64,000 bases of DNA from CAVPTL01 sp963708725 (GTDB taxonomy: Bacteria > Actinomycetota > Thermoleophilia > Gaiellales > JAICJC01). A program made the position numbers and the translations under genes. Shown here piece after piece: positions 33,586 through 42,107 of the stretch; the stretch's first letter is position 1; each line of letters begins with the position of its first letter. The stretch spans positions 822,594-886,593 of the forward strand of contig CAVPTL010000008.1 in assembly GCA_963708725.1 (NCBI GenBank), read 5' to 3'. Below the pieces are notes generated by a model. That model did not search any database. It was not told where the DNA came from and saw only the letters and a list, made by a program, of their open reading frames with translations.

Positions 33586-34509
33586 TCAGAGCGTCAAAGC
33601 GCCGTGGCCGGTGGCGGCCAGCCGCTGCTCTTCGGCGCGGTAGCTGGAGCGCACCAGCGGCCCGGCGAACACCGCGCCAAAGCCCATCTCCTCGCCCGCT
33701 GCGCGCAGCCCATCGAACTGCTGCGGGGTCACCCACCGATCGAGCTGGAGGTGCTTTTCGGTCGGCTGGAGGTACTGGCCGATGGTGACCACGTCGACCC
33801 GGTGGTCGCGCAGATCACGCATCACCTGCACCACGTCGGCGTCCGACTCGCCCATGCCGACGATGATTCCGCTCTTGGTCACGATCGGATCGCGGTCGGG
33901 GTGGAGGCTCGCCCACACGTCCTTGGCGCGGTCGAGCAGCCCCAGCGCTTTTCGGTAATCACCCCTGGGTCGCACCCGCCGGTAGAGGTGTTCGGCCGTC
34001 TCGATGTTGTGGTTGAAGACATCGGGGGCGGCGTCCAGCACGACCTGAAGGGCTTCCTCGCGAAAGCCCAGGAAGTCGGGGACGAGCACCTCGATCCCAC
34101 ACTCGGGACGCGCCCGCCGGATCGCATTGATGGTCGCGGCAAAGTGCGCCGCGCCCTTGTCGGGCAGATCGTCGCGGTCGACCGAGGTCACCACCACATG
34201 GCCGAGTGCCATCTTCTGGACGGCCCGTGCGACGCGCAACGGCTCCAGCGGATCGGGCGCCTCGGGCGGCCGGCCGGAGGTGACAGCGCAGTAACGGCAC
34301 GCGCGCGTGCAGACCTCGCCCATGATCTGGAAGGTGGCCGTGCCGCGGCCCCAGCACTCGCCGATGTTGGGGCAGTGGGCCTCCTCGCAGACGGTGTGCA
34401 GACCGCCGTCGCGCATGATCTCGCGCAGCTCGTCGAAGCGGGTGTTGGCCGATGGCGCGCGCACCTTGATCCAGCTGGGACGCTCGCGGGTGAGCTCAGA
34501 CCACGGCAC
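33586..34509 (-). CDS. lipA: Lipoyl synthase
   Basis: 307 residues. Radical-SAM enzyme inserting two sulfurs into octanoyl-E2. Both clusters are encoded: CEEAHCPNIGEC (auxiliary) and CTRACRYC (radical SAM), and the C-terminal RSSYRAEE loop supplies the serine ligand. GTG 34509 overlaps the lipB stop by 14 bp. It is the last gene of the E1alpha-E1beta-E2-lipB-lipA series. Confidence 0.95.
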   Translation of the reverse strand: MPWSELTRERPSWIKVRAPSANTRFDELREIMRDGGLHTVCEEAHCPNIGECWGRGTATFQIMGEVCTRACRYCAVTSGRPPEAPDPLEPLRVARAVQKMALGHVVVTSVDRDDLPDKGAAHFAATINAIRRARPECGIEVLVPDFLGFREEALQVVLDAAPDVFNHNIETAEHLYRRVRPRGDYRKALGLLDRAKDVWASLHPDRDPIVTKSGIIVGMGESDADVVQVMRDLRDHRVDVVTIGQYLQPTEKHLQLDRWVTPQQFDGLRAAGEEMGFGAVFAGPLVRSSYRAEEQRLAATGHGALTL

Positions 34510-35170
34510 CGGGGAGCTCCGAGAACTCGAGGTCGTAGATCTCTGCCAGGTGACGGGTGACCGGCGCGCGCAGGTCGTCGACCGTAACGTCGCGGCCGGT
34601 CTCGGCGCTCACCGAGGTGAATCGGGCGTCGCCCAGCCCGCAGGCGTCGAACAGGTCATACACACCCAGGTCGAGGTTGGCGTTCAGCGAGAACCCATGG
34701 CTCGTCACCCATCGCGCGCAGCGCACGCCGATCGAGGCGATCTTTCGGTCTTCCACCCACACGCCCGAGGCATGCGGCTGGTCGAGGGCGTGGCCTTCGA
34801 TCTCGAACTCGGCCAGCGTCGCGATCAGCACCCGCTCGAGGTTTCGCACGTAGGCGCGCAGGTCACGACCGCGCGAGGTGAGATCCAGCACCGGGTATCC
34901 GACCAGCTGGCCGGGGCCGTGGTAGGTCGAGCGCCCGCCGCGCGGCACCTCGACGATCTCGATTCCCCTGCGCGCGTATTCCTCATCGGCGAGCGGCAGT
35001 TCGGCCGCGCGGTCGGCGCGCGAGCCCAGCGTGATCACCGGCTCGTGCTCGAGCAACATCACCGTGTCGGGTACCGCCCACTGACTGCGGGCGGCGGCCA
35101 GCTGGGTCATCTCGGCCAGTGCTTTGGCGTAGGGCGTGAGCCCCAGGTTTTCGACGTACGCCTCGGTCAC
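34496..35170 (-). CDS. lipB: Octanoyl-(acyl-carrier-protein)-protein N-octanoyltransferase
   Basis: 224 residues. Transfers octanoate from ACP to lipoyl domains. GGRSTYHGPGQLVGYPVLDL and the catalytic Lys region DRKIASIGVRCARWVTSHGFSLN, with Cys in FDACGLGD, are all present. GTG 35170 overlaps the E2 stop (GTGA), so it is translated directly after its main substrate protein; this excludes longer in-frame readings inside the E2 gene. Confidence 0.95.
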   Translation of the reverse strand: MTEAYVENLGLTPYAKALAEMTQLAAARSQWAVPDTVMLLEHEPVITLGSRADRAAELPLADEEYARRGIEIVEVPRGGRSTYHGPGQLVGYPVLDLTSRGRDLRAYVRNLERVLIATLAEFEIEGHALDQPHASGVWVEDRKIASIGVRCARWVTSHGFSLNANLDLGVYDLFDACGLGDARFTSVSAETGRDVTVDDLRAPVTRHLAEIYDLEFSELPGAVV

Positions 35171-36645
35171 AGTCCGAACGAGCCCTCGTCCCAGGTCTCG
35201 AGGTTCGACTTGACCTGCGCCATGAACTGGGCGGCGTAGGCGCCGTCGACCAGGCGGTGGTCGTAGGAGAGGCACAGGAACATCATCGAGCGGATCGCGA
35301 TCGCGTCGTTGCCGTGCTCGTCGGTTACGACCACCGGCCGCTTGACGATCGCCTCGACGTCGAGAATCGCGACCTGGCCCTCGGGGATGATCGGGGTGCC
35401 GATCAGCGCGCCGAACACGCCCGGGTTGGTGATGGTGAAGGTGCCGCCCGACATCTCGTCGGGAGTGAGCGTCTTGGTGCGAGCCTTGTCGGCCAGCTCG
35501 ACCACCGATCGCGACAGGCCGAGCAGGTTCTTCTCCTCGGCGCCGCGGATCACCGGCACCATCAGCCCCTTGGAGTCGTCGACGGCGACGGCCATGCCCA
35601 GGTTGACGTACTGCTTGATGATGGCGGTCTCGCCCTGCACCTCGGCGTTTACCCACGGCCACTGCGAGATGGCATCGATGGTCGCCAGCGCGACGAAGGG
35701 GATGTAGGTCAGGTTGACACCGTGGCGGGTCTTGAACTCGGGCTTCCAGCGCTTGCGCATCTCCACGATGCCGGTCATGTCGACCTCGAGCACCGTCGTC
35801 ACCTGCGCGGCGGTCTCGAGCGAGTGGCGCATGTGGCGTGCGATCACCTTGCGGATGGTCGAGAAGCGGTAGAGCTCCTCGCCACCGACCGTTTCCGGCA
35901 CGGCTACCGGGGCGGCCGCGGGCTCGGTCACCGGCGCAGCGGCCGGAGCCGGCGGCGGGGCCGGCGCAGCGGCGGGCGCGGGTGGTGCCGGTGCGGCCGG
36001 CGCAGCTGCGGGAGTCGGCTCGACGATCGCGTCCTCGAGCGACGCCGAGAAGTGCGGGACGTCGTGCACCTCGGGTGCCGCTGGAGCCGCCGGCGCCGCG
36101 GGGGCTTCGCCACCGCTTTCGATGAACTGACGGACATCGCGCTTCGTGACCCGGCCACCGGTGCCGGTGCCGGGAATCACGTTGATATCGAGGTTGTGCT
36201 CGGCCAGCATCCGCGCCACCACAGGGCTGACAAAGCTCCGCCCCTCCTGATCCTCGGTGGACGACCCGTTGGTCTGGGGCGCCTCGGCCGGCTCGGGAGC
36301 GGGGGCTGCCTCTGGCGGCGGAGCCGCGACGCGTTCGGCGGGGGTCGAAGGCGGGGTCGCCGGAGCCTCGGATACTCCCGCGGTGGCACCCGATCCGCCC
36401 GTGTCGATCACGGCGATGCGGGTGTTGACCGGAACGGTTTCGCCCTCCTCGGCCAGCAGCTCCTTGACCACGCCCGACGCCGGCGCGGGAACCTCGGTGT
36501 CGACCTTGTCGGTCGAGATCTCCACGATCGTCTCGTCGGCGGCGATGGTGTCACCGACCTGCTTTGCCCAGCGCGTGATCGTGCCCTCCGAAACACTCAC
36601 ACCCATCTGCGGCATGACGACATCGACGAGGATTCCTGTGGTCAT
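35167..36645 (-). CDS. 2-oxoacid dehydrogenase E2 (dihydrolipoamide acyltransferase)
   Basis: 492 residues. One N-terminal lipoyl domain (lipoyl Lys in EISTDKVDTEV), a linker, a peripheral subunit-binding domain (VSPVVARMLAEHNLDINVIPGTGTGGRVTKRDV), a long Ala-Pro linker (about 200-250) and the catalytic domain ending LSYDHRLVDGAYAAQFM with the active-site His and Asp. Transfers acyl groups to CoA. Downstream of E1alpha and E1beta on the same strand. No E3 gene is in the window. Substrate (pyruvate or branched-chain 2-oxoacid) cannot be fixed; E1 resembles the branched-chain type. Confidence 0.92.
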   Translation of the reverse strand: MTTGILVDVVMPQMGVSVSEGTITRWAKQVGDTIAADETIVEISTDKVDTEVPAPASGVVKELLAEEGETVPVNTRIAVIDTGGSGATAGVSEAPATPPSTPAERVAAPPPEAAPAPEPAEAPQTNGSSTEDQEGRSFVSPVVARMLAEHNLDINVIPGTGTGGRVTKRDVRQFIESGGEAPAAPAAPAAPEVHDVPHFSASLEDAIVEPTPAAAPAAPAPPAPAAAPAPPPAPAAAPVTEPAAAPVAVPETVGGEELYRFSTIRKVIARHMRHSLETAAQVTTVLEVDMTGIVEMRKRWKPEFKTRHGVNLTYIPFVALATIDAISQWPWVNAEVQGETAIIKQYVNLGMAVAVDDSKGLMVPVIRGAEEKNLLGLSRSVVELADKARTKTLTPDEMSGGTFTITNPGVFGALIGTPIIPEGQVAILDVEAIVKRPVVVTDEHGNDAIAIRSMMFLCLSYDHRLVDGAYAAQFMAQVKSNLETWDEGSFGL

Positions 36646-36671
36646 TGCGAATCAGCTCCTAATTCATTCAT

Positions 36672-37652
36672 CTAGTAGCTCGAAAGCTTTTCGATGGCGG
36701 CGAGAACATCCTCCACCTGGGGCAGGAAGGCCTTCTCCAGGGGTGGCGAAAACGGCACCGGGGTGTCCGGTGAGGTGACCCGGACGACAGGGCCGTCGAG
36801 GTCGCGGAACGCCTCCTCGGCGATCGTGGCCGCGATCTCGGCCCCGAACCCCGACGTGTGCGTATCCTCGTGCAAAACAATCACCTTGCTTGTCTTCGAC
36901 ACGGAGTCCAGCACCGCCTCCCTGTCCCAGGGAGTAATCGTGCGCAAATCGATGATTTCAACCGAGGTGCCGTCGGCCTCGGCCGCACGGTCGGCGGCTT
37001 CCTCGGCGGTGTACACCATGGCGCCGTAGGTCACGATCGTGATGTCGTCGCCCTCGCGGTGCATCCGCGCCTTACCGAACTCGACCGTGTGATCGCCCTC
37101 GGGTACCTCGCCCTTGATGCGCCGGTAGAGGTGCTTGTGCTCGAAGAACAGCACGGGATTCGGGTCGCGGATCGCCTGGACGATCAGGCCCTTGGCGTCG
37201 GCCGGTGTCGCGGGGCAGGCGATCTTCAGGCCGGGGCAGTGGGCAAAGAAGCCCTCGGGGTTCTGGGAGTGGAAGGGGCCGCCCGAAAAGCCACCGCCCG
37301 ACGGCAGGCGCACCACGATCGGCACCGCCGTGCCCACCCGGTAGTGCTGCTTGGCGGCCACGGTCACCAGCTGGTCGAAGGCGCACGACACGAAGTCCGA
37401 GAACTGCATCTCACACACCGGGCGCATCCCCATCAACGCCGCGCCGGTGCACGCGCCGGTGATCGCGGTCTCCGACAGCGGCGCGTCGATCACGCGGTTC
37501 TCGCCGAACTCCTGGAGAAAGCCCTGTGTCACCTTGAACGCGCCGCCGTACACCGCGATGTCCTCGCCGAGCAGGAACACGCGCTGGTCGCGGCGCATCT
37601 CCTCGCGGAGGCCGTCGGAGATCGCTTGCAGATACGTCTTTGTGGTGGTCAC
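36672..37652 (-). CDS. 2-oxoacid dehydrogenase E1 component, beta subunit
   Basis: 326 residues. Transketolase-like pyrimidine-binding and C-terminal domains (RVFLLGEDIAVYGGAFKVTQGF, APLSETAITGACTGAALMGMRPVCEMQFSDF, RLPSGGGFSGGPFHSQNPEGFFAHCPGLKIACP). Pairs with E1alpha for thiamine-dependent decarboxylation. GTG 37652 is chosen because it lies 10 nt after the E1alpha stop and begins the conserved TYLQAISDGLREEM; longer readings overlap E1alpha. Confidence 0.93.
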   Translation of the reverse strand: MTTTKTYLQAISDGLREEMRRDQRVFLLGEDIAVYGGAFKVTQGFLQEFGENRVIDAPLSETAITGACTGAALMGMRPVCEMQFSDFVSCAFDQLVTVAAKQHYRVGTAVPIVVRLPSGGGFSGGPFHSQNPEGFFAHCPGLKIACPATPADAKGLIVQAIRDPNPVLFFEHKHLYRRIKGEVPEGDHTVEFGKARMHREGDDITIVTYGAMVYTAEEAADRAAEADGTSVEIIDLRTITPWDREAVLDSVSKTSKVIVLHEDTHTSGFGAEIAATIAEEAFRDLDGPVVRVTSPDTPVPFSPPLEKAFLPQVEDVLAAIEKLSSY

Positions 37653-37662
37653 GGGTTCCTTG

Positions 37663-38709
37663 TCATCGATGGTGTGGTGTGTCGAGCTCCTCGGGGTCGG
37701 CGAACACCCCGTCTTGGAGATGCGTAGCGGTCGGAAGCTCACCGGACTCGGCGCGCTTGACCGCCTCGTTCAGCAGATGCTTGATCTCGAGTGCGATCTC
37801 ATCCTCGGTTGCTTCGTCCAGCAACTCGTTTGCCTTGAGCCAGCGGCGGAAGCGCTCGATCGGATCCTTGCGCGAGTAGGCCTCGAGCAGCTCGCGCGGC
37901 ACATAGAAGGCGTCGTCGTGGACGGCGTGACCCTCCATTCGCAGCGTCACCAGCTCGAGCAGCGTCGGTCCGCCACCGGCGCGGGCCTTCTCGATCGCGT
38001 TATGGGCCTCGCGGTAGACCGTCAGCACGTCGGTACCGTCGACGACCACGCCTTCGAACCCGTAGGCATGGGCGCGGTCGGCGAGGTGATCGCAGGCGAA
38101 CTCGAGCCGATTGGGGGTCGAGTACGCGTACTGGTTTTGGTCGACGATGAACACCACCGGCAGCTGGTGTACCCCGGCCATGTTCATGGCCTCGTGGGCG
38201 TCGCCACGCGCCATCGCGCCGTCGCCGCTCCAGGCCAGCGCGACCCGCGGCTCGCTGCGCAGCTTGAACGCCAGCGCGCAGCCGACTGCAACCGGCATCA
38301 ACGCCGGCAGGTGACTGACCATCGCGATCAGGCCGAGATGGATGTCGGCCATGTGCACGTTTCCGTCACGCCCCTGCGACAGCCCGTCGGCCCTGCCCAT
38401 GTACTGGGCAAAGATCCTCCAGGGATCGGTTCCGCGCGTGACGTGGACGCCCATGTCGCGCTGAACCGGAGTCCCCACATCGTCGAGCCGCATGGCGGTT
38501 GCGACTCCGACCGATGCTCCCTCGTTGCCGCGGCCGGTGTAGAAGCTGCCGGGGATCTTGCCCTGGCGGTAGAGGATGTGGCCGCGCTCCTCGATCCCGC
38601 GAGTGATCAACATGTTGCGGTAGATCTGGAGGACGTCTTCCCGGTCGAGGTCAGCGTCTCGAACTTCGGCGGCCGACCCCACCGGTGTGGCTTCGCGTGC
38701 GACTGCCAT
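37663..38709 (-). CDS. 2-oxoacid dehydrogenase E1 component, alpha subunit
   Basis: 348 residues. Binds thiamine diphosphate through the GDGAMARGDAHEAMNMAGVHQLPVVFIVDQNQYAYSTP motif; GKIPGSFYTGRGNEGASVGVATAM and RMEGHAVHDDAFYVP resemble BCKDH-type E1alpha. First gene of the five-gene operon. An AT-rich GATATAGGA lies immediately upstream but no clear promoter geometry can be assigned. Confidence 0.92.
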   Translation of the reverse strand: MAVAREATPVGSAAEVRDADLDREDVLQIYRNMLITRGIEERGHILYRQGKIPGSFYTGRGNEGASVGVATAMRLDDVGTPVQRDMGVHVTRGTDPWRIFAQYMGRADGLSQGRDGNVHMADIHLGLIAMVSHLPALMPVAVGCALAFKLRSEPRVALAWSGDGAMARGDAHEAMNMAGVHQLPVVFIVDQNQYAYSTPNRLEFACDHLADRAHAYGFEGVVVDGTDVLTVYREAHNAIEKARAGGGPTLLELVTLRMEGHAVHDDAFYVPRELLEAYSRKDPIERFRRWLKANELLDEATEDEIALEIKHLLNEAVKRAESGELPTATHLQDGVFADPEELDTPHHR

Positions 38710-38801
38710 TCCTATATCGAACCTTAGCGGAGGAGGTGGCCGAAACCCATTGCTCGGTCGACCTGACCTCGCCGCCGGGCGGCGTGTGCAAGAATCGGTC
38801 T

Positions 38802-39116
38802 ATGGGGTATGACCGGTCGCGGGAGCTCGGTGACTGCTGCGGCTTTTGCCTGCGGTGCGGTTGGGGGCGCCGATTCATGTCGGGCGGGGCGGAGTCGGTG
38901 CCCGGCGAATGCCCCGACTGCGGCGGCGAGATCCTCACCGCATGCCCCAGCTGCGGCCTCGAGATCAAGTCGATGATGGCGCTCACCTGCGCGGGCTGTG
39001 GAGCCGAGCTGCGTGCTCCCACGCTGTTTGGCGCAGAGATCCGGCGAAAGCCCGAGCGTCATGTTCGACTTGACGCGATGGGCCTTGGTCGCAATAACGA
39101 GAGAACCCCCTCGTGA
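38802..39116 (+). CDS. Zinc-ribbon protein of unknown function
   Basis: 104 residues with eight cysteines in four CxxC knuckles: CCGFCLRCG, CPDCG, CPSCG and CAGCG, giving two zinc ribbons. The C-terminus is basic (RRKPERHVRLDAMG). ATG 38802 is chosen because AAGAAT lies 6 nt upstream and the protein then begins shortly before the first knuckle. It overlaps the next gene's GTG start (GTGA), so it is co-translated with the degenerate GGDEF protein. Confidence 0.65.
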   Translation: MGYDRSRELGDCCGFCLRCGWGRRFMSGGAESVPGECPDCGGEILTACPSCGLEIKSMMALTCAGCGAELRAPTLFGAEIRRKPERHVRLDAMGLGRNNERTPS

Positions 39117-39772
39117 CTTCAACCATGTCCCTTTTCGTGATCGCGTTTCTGTGTGGCGCCCTGGTGGCGGCCGCGCTCGCGGTCGTGCGCGAACGCCGCA
39201 GAGTGCACTTCCTGGGCGAGGAGGTTGCCGAGCTTCGTGACGAGACCGCGTTGCTCGAGCGCCGCGACGAGGCCACCGGACTCTTCAACAGCCGCCACTT
39301 CGTGGACGCGCTCACGCGTGAGATCGAGCGCTCCCGCACCTACGGCCGGCCGCTGGCACTGGCGCTTGCGAGCGTCGAGACGCGTCAGGGCGACGACGAC
39401 CTGCTGACCGAGAAGACGTTGCGCGAGCTCGGAGTGGCGATCGGTGGCAGCGTGCGATCGATCGATCTGGCCTGCCGGGTCGGCTCCACCGAGTACGGCG
39501 TGATCATGCCCGAGACCGACACCAAGGCCGCCTCGGTGGCCGCCGAGCGAGTGCTGCGCGCAGTCGCACGGGCGGGCAGCAAGGGCGACTCCAAGCCCCG
39601 GGCCGCGGTCGGTATCGCATCCTGCCCCGCGCACGCCGAGACGTTCGAGGAGCTGATCGAGCGAGCCGGGTCGGCGCTTCGCAGCGCCCGCGAGGCCGTC
39701 CGCGAGGAATCCGCGAGCAAGCCTGGCACGGTCACCGTGTCCATGGCGGTGTGGGACGACAACGACGAGTGA
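39113..39772 (+). CDS. Membrane-anchored protein with degenerate GGDEF domain
   Basis: 219 residues, GTG start (ATG four codons in is an alternative). One N-terminal transmembrane helix (SLFVIAFLCGALVAAALAVV), a short coiled coil (FLGEEVAELRDETALLERRDE) and a GGDEF-fold domain (DEATGLFNSRHFVDALTREIERSRTYGRPLALALA). The active-site loop reads GSTEY at 124-128 instead of GGDEF, so diguanylate cyclase activity is not expected; a structural or receptor role is more likely. Overlaps both neighbours as GTGA. Confidence 0.75.
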   Translation: MTSTMSLFVIAFLCGALVAAALAVVRERRRVHFLGEEVAELRDETALLERRDEATGLFNSRHFVDALTREIERSRTYGRPLALALASVETRQGDDDLLTEKTLRELGVAIGGSVRSIDLACRVGSTEYGVIMPETDTKAASVAAERVLRAVARAGSKGDSKPRAAVGIASCPAHAETFEELIERAGSALRSAREAVREESASKPGTVTVSMAVWDDNDE

Positions 39773-40428
39773 CTGCGGCGGTGCGCGACCTCGGCGGTGG
39801 AATCTGGACGTGGACGGGCCGGCATCCTGAGTGGCACCCCGGCGTGTTTGGGGCGAAGGTCCGAAGCTACGCCGTTCGAAACGGCGACCACACGCTTCTG
39901 ATCGACCCACTCGTGCTCACCGACGAGGTGTGGTCTGAACTCGATGGGATCGTTGCCGGCCCTGTCTCAACGGTGATCACGATCGGCTACCACGTGCGGT
40001 CATCGGAGGCTGCGCAGAGCCGATACGGTGGACTCGTGTACGGGCCTGCGGCGGTCGCCAAACGGCTGCGATCGATCCGCTCGTTTCGACCCTACGCCGC
40101 GGGCGATCACCTGCCCTTCGGAGCGGTCGCCCACCCCGTCGGCAACCCCCGCCGGCAGGAAACACCGCTCGAGCTGCCGGCGGCCGGCGCGCTGGTCTTT
40201 GGCGACGCGGTGGTGGAGGCCGGCGGTGAACTCAAGACCTGGATTCAGGCTCCGCTGACCGAGAAGCGGCTGCGCTGGTACCAGTCGCGGTTTCGGCCAA
40301 GCATCGAGCCGCTGGCCGATCTGGGCGTCAGCAAAGTGCTCGTCACCCACGGCCGGCCGGTGCTCGAGCACGGGTCGGAGGCGCTGCGGGCGGCCTTCGA
40401 CCGGCCCTGGTACCACCGCCCGGTGTAG
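39769..40428 (+). CDS. MBL-fold-like protein without the HxHxDH metal motif
   Basis: 219 residues. Starts and ends like beta-lactamase-fold hydrolases (IWTWTGRHPEWHPGVFGAKVRSYAVRNGDHTLLIDPLV; LVFGDAVVEAGG; KVLVTHGRPVLE), and close relatives in actinobacteria carry the MBL label. Where HxHxDH should be, it reads ITIGYHVRSSEAAQSRYGG, so zinc binding is doubtful. GTG 39769 overlaps the preceding stop (GTGA). It ends 2 nt before the convergent ASCH gene. Confidence 0.7.
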   Translation: MTAAVRDLGGGIWTWTGRHPEWHPGVFGAKVRSYAVRNGDHTLLIDPLVLTDEVWSELDGIVAGPVSTVITIGYHVRSSEAAQSRYGGLVYGPAAVAKRLRSIRSFRPYAAGDHLPFGAVAHPVGNPRRQETPLELPAAGALVFGDAVVEAGGELKTWIQAPLTEKRLRWYQSRFRPSIEPLADLGVSKVLVTHGRPVLEHGSEALRAAFDRPWYHRPV

Positions 40429-40430
40429 GG

Positions 40431-40781
40431 CTACTCGCCCCGGATCTCTGAGAAGTGGATCACGGTGACCGTGTCCTCTTCGGACACGTCGCGGTTGTAC
40501 AGCTGCCCAAGGAACGTCACGAACTCTTCGATGTGGCGGATCTCGGGGTTGTCGTGCTGGATCTCGCGAGGCGAGACCTCGCGCAGCGGCTTGACCTCGA
40601 CCTTGTCGATCACCGCGTCGAAGATCCGCTCACGCACGTTGAACCGCTGTCCGGCAAGCACCGCCACGACCAGCCCCTTCTTGTACTTCACCGACTTGTC
40701 GCCGAGGCGGATGGTTGCGGTCTTCCGCCGGTGGCGGAGCTGGTCGGCCACCATCGGCGAATAGAAGTTCAAGGCGAGCAT
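40431..40781 (-). CDS. ASCH-domain (PUA-like) RNA-binding protein
   Basis: 116 residues. MLALNFYSPMVADQLRHRRKTATIRLGDKSVKYKKGLVVAV is the ASCH pattern, with conserved KTATIR and a late VIHFSEI strand. ASCH proteins are PUA-like and probably bind RNA; some have N-acetylcytidine amidohydrolase activity, but that is not shown for this subgroup. Single gene between convergent and divergent neighbours. Confidence 0.75.
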   Translation of the reverse strand: MLALNFYSPMVADQLRHRRKTATIRLGDKSVKYKKGLVVAVLAGQRFNVRERIFDAVIDKVEVKPLREVSPREIQHDNPEIRHIEEFVTFLGQLYNRDVSEEDTVTVIHFSEIRGE

Positions 40782-40850
40782 CGCCGCAGATCATAACCAC
40801 CCCCGCCTCTCGGGGCGGGCTGGAGGTCGGCTCCGGTACCGTCACCGCTC

Positions 40851-41996
40851 ATGCGGGCTCGAGCTCAGGTCGTGTACGGGGTCGTCTTCCTCGACCTGGC
40901 CATGATGTTCGCGCTGATTCCGCTTCTGCCCGACTATCAGAGCCAGTTTGGACTCAGCAAGCCGCAGGCCGGCCTGGTGGTCTCGGCCTACAGCATCACG
41001 GTGCTGGTGCTGTCGTTTCCGGTCGGCTGGATTGCCGATCGGGTGGGGCCACGGCGGCTCACGATCATCGGTGTGGCGCTGATGGCGGTCTCGACACCTG
41101 CGTATGCATTTGGCTCGGGGTTTTGGGCACTGATGACCGCTCGCGGCGTGCAGGGCGCGGCCTCGGCAATCTCGTGGACGGCTGGTTTGGCGTGGCTGAT
41201 GAGCGTGAATCCCCCCGAGCGCCGCGGCCGCACTCTGGGCACGGCCACCGGCTTCGGCACGGCCGGGATCCTGATCGGGCCGGTGTTCGGTGGGGTCATC
41301 GGCTCGCTGCTCGGCATCCGCGCGCCGTTTGTGATTCTCGGTATCGCCGCCGGCGTGTTGTTCGTGTTGGCGCTCTTTACCTCGACGCCGCCCCATTCCG
41401 AGTTCGAGCCGGCCAGCCTGGGCGCGGTGCTTCGCCGCGGATTTGGCGAGCGCGCGATCGTGGTCGCGTCGGTGTTGATCTTCGTCGCCGCGGTGGTCGG
41501 GGGCACCATCGAGACGCTCGTTCCCCTGCACCTCGGCCACGACGGCTACAGCGCCGCCTGGATCACGGTGGTGCTCACGATCTCGGGCGGGCTGTCGGTC
41601 GTCACCAACCGGGTGGCCGGCGGCCTCTCTGACCGGATGGCGAAGCGCACGATCGCGTTGTACGCGTGTGCCGGCACGATCGCGGGCCTCGTCCTGCTCG
41701 CGGTGATGCCCAATGCGCTGGGGATCGCGATCGTCTTCATCGCGCTCACGCCCGCGATCTCGGGCCTCTACACCGTCGGCTATCCGCTGTCGGCGGTGGG
41801 TGCCGACCGCTCAGCGCTCGGGCACTCGAGCGTGTTTGGCCTGATCAACGTCGTTTGGGGCGCGGGCTTCGTGGTGGGACCGGCTGCCATGGCCGCGGTG
41901 GCCACTCTCAGCTCTGACCCGGTGGCGTACGTGATCCTGCTCGTATTTACGCTTGGAGCAGGGGAATACCTGCGCCGATTGGCACTCGACTGGTGA
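40851..41996 (+). CDS. MFS transporter (drug/metabolite exporter type)
   Basis: 381 residues, twelve predicted transmembrane helices. MFS motif A between helices 2 and 3 reads GWIADRVGPRRLTI; an equivalent GGLSDRMAKRTIALYA lies in the second half; motif C-like GILIGPVFGGVIGSLLG suggests an antiporter. Substrate unknown. TACCGT lies 8 nt before ATG 40851, indicating a leaderless start. Its 3' end carries the first CIRCE box, whose spacer includes this gene's stop codon. Confidence 0.85.
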   Translation: MRARAQVVYGVVFLDLAMMFALIPLLPDYQSQFGLSKPQAGLVVSAYSITVLVLSFPVGWIADRVGPRRLTIIGVALMAVSTPAYAFGSGFWALMTARGVQGAASAISWTAGLAWLMSVNPPERRGRTLGTATGFGTAGILIGPVFGGVIGSLLGIRAPFVILGIAAGVLFVLALFTSTPPHSEFEPASLGAVLRRGFGERAIVVASVLIFVAAVVGGTIETLVPLHLGHDGYSAAWITVVLTISGGLSVVTNRVAGGLSDRMAKRTIALYACAGTIAGLVLLAVMPNALGIAIVFIALTPAISGLYTVGYPLSAVGADRSALGHSSVFGLINVVWGAGFVVGPAAMAAVATLSSDPVAYVILLVFTLGAGEYLRRLALDW

Positions 41997-42005
41997 GAGT
42001 GCCAA
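41979..42005. promoter_or_regulatory. CIRCE element 1 (HrcA operator)
   Basis: TTGGCACTC, 9-nt spacer, GAGTGCCAA: perfect CIRCE geometry (consensus TTAGCACTC-N9-GAGTGCTAA). Located just upstream of the groES promoter and overlapping the end of the MFS gene. Confidence 0.92.
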
Positions 42006-42014
42006 CGTTCGGTG

Positions 42015-42043
42015 TTGACGATTAAGCGGTCCGCGGATACCAT
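42015..42043 (+). promoter_or_regulatory. Vegetative promoter of groES-groEL
   Basis: -35 TTGACG (42015-42020), 17-nt spacer, -10 TACCAT (42038-42043). It lies exactly between two CIRCE boxes. Confidence 0.85.
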
Positions 42044-42047
42044 GCTC

Positions 42048-42074
42048 CTGGCACTCGGTGGGTCAGAGTGCCAA
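42048..42074. promoter_or_regulatory. CIRCE element 2 (HrcA operator)
   Basis: CTGGCACTC, 9-nt spacer, GAGTGCCAA: one mismatch in the arms. It covers the predicted transcript start and early leader of groES. Confidence 0.92.
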
Positions 42075-42107
42075 CGTCTCAGGTAAACAAATCCCAGGGA
42101 GGAATGC

